Position numbers and translations under genes: made by a program. A DNA stretch of 64,000 nucleotides from Aporrectodea caliginosa (lineage: Eukaryota; Annelida; Clitellata; Crassiclitellata; Lumbricidae): positions 124,001-188,000 of the forward strand of contig JACEVL010000767.1 of the NCBI GenBank assembly GCA_020284085.1, in the 5' to 3' direction. Numbering within the stretch: position 1 is the first letter of the stretch; every line of letters begins with the position of its first letter. The notes beneath the pieces were generated by a model that worked only from the letters and a program-made list of their open reading frames with translations, was not told where the DNA came from and did no database searches. Positions 52,706-64,000 of this stretch are shown in pieces.

Positions 52706-55323
52706 TTAGTAGCAGCGGCGACTTGAATTTGGGTAGTTAACTTTCAGTTCTTGTTTGAACTTGCGGAACAATAGTCGATTCTGGTTCTGCTCCATTTCTT
52801 TGGTTTCATGAAAATCCTTAACTGTTTTGAACCCACGGTGAACTATGAATGCATTGTCGAGGACCAAGAACTGAAAGCCTGCAACATGCAGCTCACACGA
52901 CTGAAACAGAAATAATTTCATGTTCCCTTTGTAATGTTACAAAGAACAGAAACATTAATTTTTGTGAAAGACATACGCTTTTAGTTACAGTGTATATTGT
53001 ATAACCTAGTTACTTTCTTTATCATTGGTTAACAACAATCAAATTGGTTTTCTAAATTCCAAGGACTTTAAAAATGCGATTTCACTAGGCATATTACACA
53101 TCACATAAAGTCCACATAAAGTGCAATCGTGAAATGCAGCCTTATGTCTAAATGTCACAGTTGCAGAATATAAAAATTATTAGCTAAAGCATAACTTGAT
53201 GGCATTGTGCAACTGTGACTGAAGGACTTGCTCAAGGTTCCTAAACAGTAAGAGTTGGGGAGGCTCAAACCAACATTGCTACACACTACAATGCAAGTGT
53301 TCAACCTAGAATTTAGTTTGCCAAAACACGATATTAACAACCCTAAACTAAATGGCTACCATGTCACTTCAGAGTTAGTCTGCAACCATTATATTTAGAA
53401 ATTATTTAGCCACTGAAATGCCTGTGAAAAGTAAATGTGACATTTTAGCATGAACGTTACCTGACTGATTCTGTTAAACCCGTATTGTATGAACCTTTCA
53501 TCATATCTAGGAGCAGATTTTGGTACCACATAAAATGGTTCCCATGGATCTTTCCATTCTGCAGCATATCCAACATGTAGTAGATCCGAAGAGACTAGAT
53601 CTTTCCAGTAAGAATAGTTTGTGTGTCGTTGGCACTTCCAGCATAGCTCCTCATAGAATGGTCGCACATCTTTCCTCTGCCAAAGGTCCATAAGATCCTT
53701 CTTGCTTCTTGGAATGTCCACGGAATTTTCAATCTCAAATGCTGGCACCACAAACGCTACCTGGTCGCTGAAATTGTTTTCGCCCAGCGAGAAATTATTA
53801 ACAAAGCCTGCCAAGGTGTAGTAAAGACCATGACTTGGCAACATATCTATATCAATGACTAACACGTGGCTGCCAGCGGCATTTTCCAGTGCCACATTTC
53901 GAAGAAGGTTAGTTGGATAAGCAACATCTTTCCATGCATAGTTCTCAGCAGCAGAACTCTGACTTTCTAGTACCTGTTGAATATCATTGCAGAATTTTTC
54001 GTCGACGGACAAGTGTGAGTTCAAATCAAGTTTCTTCATCGGTTGAGCCAGTTTGAAAACAAGGTGCAGGGAAACTGCATTTAACACATCTGCTTTGCAT
54101 TCCACCAGTTTTGAAATTAGTCTAACTGTTGACGTAATCTGCTCTTCGATTACAAACACTGCCACTGATACTGGCCCTTGCCATGAAGTTGCGAGATCTA
54201 GCACGTGATGTAGATGGTTGACTGAGCATTGAGACACGAGGGTGACAACAGCATCTGCATCATCGCCAAGAAGACTAGAGGTTTTCGACTTGATAACGTT
54301 GTTGACTATTGTGTAATGGCCACTCGAGTCCATGACCTGTGTAAATAACAACAAAATGTGTTGCTAGGCAACTCTTTTGGTCCTGTCCTGTCTCATAAGC
54401 ACTGGTTACCGCTGGCCACAAACTACATGTAGAACTGTCTTCAAGTGGTGAACGACATTTTTGGTTGCTCTACTTGGATTTTGGAACTCTGCTGTATCTG
54501 ACCATTCTGCTCAGTCGCATATGTAATTTTGTTTCAACTTGAGACTTGCTTTTATATTCCATAGGCTGCTTCTCTGCCTTATGGACTGATCTTCTGGATT
54601 TTGACCTGATCACAATTTGGTTTTCGTGCGCCATCAGTTGATGCCTTGTGCATTAAACACTGGTGTGATAGAAGCTATAAATTACAACTGCAACTTCATG
54701 GTTCTTAAATTTCATTTTTAATAAAATCATGAGTTGTCGTGGGGCTGTAAATGTCAAACCTTCAATGCTTCAACAGCTGAAAACCTGGCTGTTTGATGTG
54801 GATTGATTAGTTTGCTTGTGAAGTAGTGCTACATAAATGTGCAATTACAAATAGATTACAATCAGCAACACTGCAGATGTGACAATCACCAGTGCTATTG
54901 ATGTAACAAGTGCTGATCTCTTAAAATGTTCCATAGTTCTATACAATTCAACTGCTATTGCAGTCAGAATGATTAAACCACATTAATTCGCTACACACAA
55001 AATCAACAGCCTCATTTCCGGCAGTACAGTACAGCATTCATCTTTTATTATCAATGATACGGTACTATTTTTACCTGGCTTGACTTAATGGCCATTACCA
55101 CCGACTTGTACAGAGCGTCATGACCTTCCCTGTGCGGGAAACCAGCGGTGGTCTCCTGTCTCGTCTCTAATCGACTCACCAGGACAACGTGGAGTATTTG
55201 CATCCCAGTCAGAAACAATGCAAGGACAATTAACACCCGGACAAACGAACATCGGCGACATACAACACAGCAGACACGCCGACATACCGAAGACTCCGAG
55301 GTCATTACTATCCCTGTTGACAC
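52706..55323 (-). CDS. B4GAT1: Beta-1,4-glucuronyltransferase 1 orthologue (GT49), three exons
   Basis: Exons 55323-55075, 54336-53461 and 52900-52706 are phase 0 and give 439 residues (human 415). It is a type II Golgi protein: a basic, Cys-rich cytosolic segment (1-29), one membrane anchor at about 28-49, a stem, then the catalytic domain. Landmarks: [14 protein letters not shown], the metal-binding DID at about 245-247 ([13 protein letters not shown]), [59 protein letters not shown], and the C-terminal [11 protein letters not shown], all as in B4GAT1. In vertebrates B4GAT1 adds GlcA to xylose and primes matriglycan on alpha-dystroglycan for LARGE. LARGE also has a GT49 domain but carries an additional GT8 domain, which is absent here. 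Tail to tail with SCFD1. The start Met is the first in the frame; a second at residue 7 is possible. Confidence 0.95.
53190..53300 (-). mobile_element. SINE family C fragment in B4GAT1 intron 2
   Basis: GGCATTGTGCAACTGTGACT, then GAAGGACTTGCTCAAGG. Confidence 0.5.
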
Positions 55324-59276
<3,953 letters not shown>

Positions 59277-59474
59277 CGCGAATAAGCTGCAACCCTGCGC
59301 TAATTTCGGTGGCGCTCAAGTTTTCCGTAGCCTACGATTTAGGCCTATGCGTCAGTTTGCCGTTAGTTCGAGTAAAACACGTTAACAACCGATATTGGTC
59401 ACTAAGTGATACTGAAACTGACCAAACAGTCTGCCTTTGCGGATTAAATGACCTAGCTTATAGTAGCCTAGTAG

Positions 59475-60601
59475 CAGTGGCGTAACAACCTAGCCGGGGG
59501 CCCTTGGACACTCTAAGCTTGGGGGCCCTTACCCATTATGTATGTATGTACGTATATAATTGAACATTTATATGGCGCCATTTCAAGATATATACTCAGA
59601 GCAGGGGTTCAAAACACCAAGTTTTTCAAAATGAAAATTTGTTTTGGTTTTTTTTAAATTTATTTTGTATTTGTTTTTTGGTTTTTAAGATTTCCTATTT
59701 CGGACCATAAAACTCACAAACATGGCTTGATACCGTTAAAATTAGATGCATATAATTGAAATTAACTCGAACAGTAGATCCTTAGAATGCCATTAAACGA
59801 AATTAACTTAGACCATACAACAATTGCCAAGAGAGTTGAAGAGACGCAAATTTGTCATTTCTAATTTCTAAATTTGTAAAAAAAAGAACAAACGAATATA
59901 TTAGGCCTACATCAGTTAGCCAAACAGTGCACAGTAAGCTGCAAGTGACGCTACTGTACGTGGCACTGCCTACACAGTAATGTAGTTAACATGTAGACTG
60001 TAGTCTGTATAGTTCCTCACGAATTTGGCTATTCTAGCTTTCTGTTCGCATAATGTGTCTATCAAGTCCCTTTCGGCATTCACTGAATGCGGTTTGTCAC
60101 TCAGGTTTCAATAAAACGAATATATATATTTAAGAAGCTGAAAGGAGCATTAGAACAGAAATTCGTCAAGAGCTGTAGACTTGTGGAATGGTTTGGATGA
60201 TTGTAGGCCTATTGTCTCAGTGGGCACACTCACAGCTTTTAAAAGGAAGCTAGGAAAATTGGGCTAAAATGGAAAATTAAGCACATTCCAAGTTAAATTT
60301 CAGTGGTTCCAAGTTAAATTTCAGTGGTTCCAAGTTAAATTTCAGTCATTTTAAAACACTTAAAACTCTTGTTGTGTTTAGTCATCAATATTTAAAATTA
60401 TGAAATTCGCTGATGTCTTTTCTTTACATCATGCAACTGAGAAGCATTATTGACATAATGTGACATTTTCCCTAATAATTATTGTCACAGAAAAACGGAC
60501 AAAAGTGCATGAATTTTTTTAGTTTTAAAAGCTTGGGGCCCTTTGGATCTCGGGGGCCCCTGGACTTTGTCCACCCTCGTTATATGGCTGTTACGCCACT
60601 G
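59475..60601. mobile_element. Non-autonomous hAT-like element with perfect 8-bp TSD
   Basis: Perfect ends CAGTGGCGTAACA and TGTTACGCCACTG, with the 8 bp CCTAGTAG at 59467-59474 and 60602-60609. GGGGGCCC blocks lie inside both ends. The interior is AT-rich, with a LINE-3-type tail fragment (about 59562-59605) and a 20-bp block TTCCAAGTTAAATTTCAGTG repeated three times (about 60286-60346). No transposase frame. Confidence 0.88.
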
Positions 60602-60819
60602 CCTAGTAGGCTCTTCCTGACGTAGAGTAAGTTAGTGTGTGCGGCTGACGCCTATAAAAATAGCAAAAAGTACTCTATTTTTTTAAATGCAGTATTGGCA
60701 TAAAAACTCAATATTATAAATTTTACACAGTTAGGCGACGAAAATTATTGTTCCCTAGCTGACATTGCTAGTGTGTTAGAGAATGTACACCTATGTGTTT
60801 ATATGGCACTTTATAAGGG

Positions 60820-61065
60820 CATGGGGTATGCAATAGTGTAGTAGTTGGCATGCTAGACTTTCAACCGAGAGGTCGGGGTTTACATCACCACCGGGGCACA
60901 AACTTTGTTTTCATATTGCTGCTTCACCTGCACCCTCTAGCCAACTCAGCTATAATGAGTACACTGACCAAACATTGTCAGTGGGAAGATGAGATGACGA
61001 GGAAGAGGACCGGTCACCCGCCCTCATATGCCGAGGCTAAGAAGACGAAGTTGCTAACACCAGAA
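60820..61065 (+). mobile_element. SINE family F copy (fullest)
   Basis: tRNA-like head (GGGGTATGCAATAGTGTAGT, GGTCGGGGTTTACATCACC), then CAGCTATAATGAGTACACTG and CATATGCCGAGGCTAAGAAG. Confidence 0.65.
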
Positions 61066-61255
61066 GCATAGTCAGGAAACAATTTAGGGGTTTAGTTATC
61101 GTAGTTTCCATTGGACATGGTCATATTTTTAAACATCTTTAGTTTTTAATAACAGTAATGGATTTACTTAAGGGGGTTTGAACCCATAACCCCCATAAAA
61201 CCACCCATGGCCAACACTTCATACCCATGGCTACCTCTCAGGCTATATAGCTTAA

Positions 61256-61314
61256 CACTTTAACGACGAGTTGCAGTGGTTTCCCACTTTTAGTGCATGT
61301 TCATCGTTACAGTC
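61256..61314. mobile_element. TTAA-flanked palindromic element, copy 13
   Basis: CACTTTAACGACGAGTTGC start and TTCATCGTTACAGT end; TTAA on the left only. Confidence 0.55.
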
Positions 61315-61334
61315 CATTCAATGCCTGGTCCCAT

Positions 61335-61490
61335 AGGCGTAGCTATATGGAGGCACGAGGAGGCAGTTGCCTCTTGCTTTTTTATATACTGGAAATTCTA
61401 TTGATCATTGACCCCAATAACCTGGATTTTGCCAATGGTCTGTGAAGTTGCCTCCTCTTGAAAGTCTTTTAAGTCTGGCTACATGCCTGA
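61335..61490. mobile_element. Short inverted-repeat element
   Basis: CATAGGCGTAGCTATA left and GGCTACATGCCTG right are imperfect inverted ends, each with a GAGGAGGCA or complementary block just inside. Confidence 0.45.
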
Positions 61491-61665
61491 TAGGTCCCTC
61501 TCTATGGAATACTTTCTCCTTCTTTGTGTTCTACCATCCTCTCTGGTGGCATCTCTACCTCTTTCTCTCACCTTAAACCTTTCCTTTTCTCTCGGAATAC
61601 GATCGCACTGGGAGCGCTTCTGAAGGGCATAATGCTGCGAGAAGCGCTTTATAAATGATCAAATA
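61490..61665 (+). mobile_element. LINE family 2 relic
   Basis: Decayed C-terminus (LTLNLSFSLGIRSHWERF-stop) followed by TGCGAGAAGCGCTTTATAAA. Confidence 0.55.
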
Positions 61666-61673
61666 CTATACAA

Positions 61674-61845
61674 CAGTGGCGGCGCCAGGATTTCAGGTTT
61701 GGGGGGGCTAAAGCTCAAAAAGCCATGGTAAGTTATTCCCATTGGGATGCGACGACCTTTTTTTTTGCTTAAAACCTATCCTTTTGGGGGGCTGAACAGC
61801 AGTTAGGGGGGCTAAGCACCCCTAGCCCCCCTGGCGCCGCCACTG
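61674..61845. mobile_element. 172-bp hAT-like MITE with perfect 8-bp TSD
   Basis: Ends CAGTGGCGGCGCCAGG and CCTGGCGCCGCCACTG, with the 8 bp CTATACAA at 61666-61673 and 61846-61853. G-runs flank the interior. Confidence 0.9.
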
Positions 61846-62874
61846 CTATACAACACAATAAAGTGTTACAGGTTCTTCTGCCAACGGCACCTAAACATAA
61901 AATGTCCGACAAATTACAAGCAAATCAGTTGTGAATATCGAAGAGCATACAGTGTATCTTATTTGTCATGCTTAGCTTGTAATTCCTTGCACTTAAACTT
62001 AGTGCAAGCACTAAAGTACTTCTACATTTACTTGTTTCCTAGAAGCAGGTAACTGTACAACTTCAGAGCATTTAAAATTTTTCCTCAAAAGATTTCGTTG
62101 ACAAGAACTGTTATAACACTGTAAAACTACTTAATGGATTAGAAATGAAAACAACTCAATATTATAATGGTACGTGTAAAATTCTTTAAGGAAATAAGGC
62201 CAAATCTCTCTTTAAACATACATACATGTAAATACACATTCATGGAATAGCATTTTACAATGAAACTAGCAGTTTCTTTATAAGGGTTTTTCAAAACTGC
62301 TTCCTTGCTCCATTTTATTCTTAAAAGTTTTCAACCTAATTGCTAAGTCGTAACTTTGAAGAGAGGCTTTAACAAAGCTGCATTCAATCTTGAACACCTC
62401 ACAGTCTGGAAAGCATATAGTATGATGTTACACATGATACAACAAAAACCTTACTGCAAATAAGACAACAAACACCACACAAGAAAGCCAAGTTCAGGTT
62501 GAAGGACACAACTCTCCAAGCATAAGCTAAATATTCACAAATCATTTCATAAACCAACCTTGTACAGCTTGCTCACACTTTGTGAAACATGCATAACAGT
62601 CATAGTTAACAGTTTCAAATCGAACTGTGAAAATAATTTGCTACGATACTCTAGGTATCCATCACTTCATCAAAACTCAAAGACTTTAACTTGTCTATTC
62701 ACAAGTTCGAGTTCCATTTGAATGACAATTCATTTTCCAGAATCATGCAACACATGCAACTGGGTGCAATTTCGTGGTTGGAAGGGGAAGACCTGTTACG
62801 AGGAACCTAATGACTGAGCAAATGTACTTCAATGGAAGATAGTCAGTCACTGAAAGGAAAATGGTCCTCAATTG

Positions 62875-63117
62875 TGTTCATGTATAAATTCTTTTATTAA
62901 CAAAATGTCAAGGACTTTGGAACTTTGGGCTGATAGTATTTAAGACATTATCCTCAAGCTACATTCACAAATAGTAATAAGAAAAGTAATTTACTGTGTT
63001 CATGTATAAATTCTTTTATTAACAAAGGGACTTATGGAACTTTGGGCCAATAGTATTTAAGACGTTACCATCAGGCTATATTCACAATAGTAATAAGAAA
63101 ACTAATTTGCTGCATAA
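62875..63117. repeat. Tandem duplication, two 122-bp copies
   Basis: TGTTCATGTATAAATTCTTT occurs at 62875 and 62997, and the following ~115 bp match with substitutions and short indels. Confidence 0.85.
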
Positions 63118-63951
63118 TTCTGTGTGCACACATTGTTCTAACGTCGAGACCAGCTGACCTAATGTTGAGACCAGCTGAAAGAGACAAAACATTTAACTGA
63201 TGCCTGGACTAATTAATATCTTTCTTCTCCCAAATCAGCTTTAAACTCATCGTGTATCTAAAACAAACTGCCCCAAATCATGCAAAACAGCATCCTTTGT
63301 TTAAACATGACACCATTCTTTAAAGGCAAGAGCAAAACACCTTTCTCCAATAATGTAGGCCAAGAACTTTATAATGAGCATTATACACCCACGAACAAAT
63401 AAGTGGTTTTATCTTTCAAAAATTCCTCAGATGATTTCATATCTTTAACTGATAGCCAATAAAACTCTGGCTGAGGGTTCAGGTCAAAGGGCCTAGCAGG
63501 TGAATGATTCAGAAATACACCTATTAAATTTATAAATACAATTTTGGTGCACATCAAAACTTCTCAATTCTTGTAGAAAACTAGTTTCTACAGTTGGTGC
63601 AATTTGGCACAATGAAAGCCAATAATTCAGACAAAGACTCTAAAGAAACATCAAAGTGTGAACCAGACAATTCAGTATGCTATTCTTCCTTGCTGTTCTT
63701 GCTTCTTGTTCTCAATTTACACTCCTGATCCTCCTAATGTTGAAATGATTTACGCAAATTTGACGAAAGCTCGCTTGAGACGACGTCTATGCCGAAACAA
63801 GGACATATATCATGCTGAAAAGAATAACCAAATCCTGTTACAGTTCATGACATTTAAACCTCTATCTGAAATGTAGTCAAAAGCCCAAAACCACCACATT
63901 TTATGTAAAAACAATTTTTTACCATTATCTGTGTTCTCATATCTGTTATAG

Positions 63952-64000
63952 AGATCCTGAGTGGCCGAGTGGGTTGGTAGCCCGCTCGCCACGCCGGCGG
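63952..64000 (+). mobile_element. Start of a tRNA-like sequence, cut by the window end
   Basis: TGGCCGAGTGGGTTGGTAGC matches a class II tRNA A-box; a SINE head is likelier than a gene because its 5' side shows no clean acceptor-stem start. Confidence 0.4.

Larger units (their letters stand above)
59277..64000. other. Distal region, repeats only, no gene recognised
   Basis: Holds hAT-like elements (59475, 61674), SINE F, a LINE 2 relic, TTAA copy 13 and a tandem duplication (62875). Several AATAAA motifs on the minus strand at 62.8-63.1 kb would fit a 3' UTR of a gene beyond the window, but nothing coding is visible. Confidence 0.5.

Noticed and set aside
60850..61071. 73-codon plus-strand frame
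   Set aside because: Entirely within SINE family F.

Overview
The window is animal nuclear DNA: AT-rich, with intron-containing genes (GT...AG junctions at nearly every exon edge) and dense truncated LINEs, SINEs and small DNA transposons. Gene content and repeat style fit a non-vertebrate metazoan, probably a marine invertebrate; the species cannot be read from the sequence. No bacterial or viral gene, CRISPR array, rRNA or free-standing tRNA gene was seen.

Four protein-coding genes can be assembled with consistent reading phase. (1) Minus strand, 22416 down to 2191: the DNMBP/Tuba orthologue, a scaffold and Cdc42 exchange factor (four SH3 domains, a long proline-rich linker, DH, BAR, two SH3 domains) in 19 coding exons, about 1942 codons. 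(2) Minus strand, 32744 to 30888: a 284-residue, five-finger C2H2 zinc-finger protein in two coding exons. (3) Plus strand, 35146 to 51247: SCFD1/Sly1, a Sec1/Munc18 protein for ER-Golgi SNARE fusion, 24 coding exons, 633 residues. (4) Minus strand, 55323 to 52706: a B4GAT1-type GT49 glucuronyltransferase of the Golgi, 3 coding exons, 439 residues. The zinc-finger gene and SCFD1 are head to head; SCFD1 and B4GAT1 are tail to tail. The genes are not an operon. Three of them touch Golgi or vesicle traffic, which may be chance.

The rest is repeats. Introns and gaps hold a young 5'-truncated LINE with an intact 430-codon reverse transcriptase reading frame (5165-6575) and a closely similar shorter copy at 37512-37882; fragments of at least three other LINE types; several tRNA-headed SINE families, two of which carry LINE 3' tails; three hAT-like elements with perfect 8-bp target duplications; two other terminal-inverted-repeat elements; and 13 copies of a ~62-bp palindromic element sitting at TTAA, which looks like a piggyBac-type miniature element. 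From 56236 to 59276 lies an AT/CA microsatellite followed by about 150 copies of a 19-bp minisatellite, whose minus strand is open in all three frames and mimics 1000-residue proteins. From 59.3 kb to the window end no gene could be recognised.
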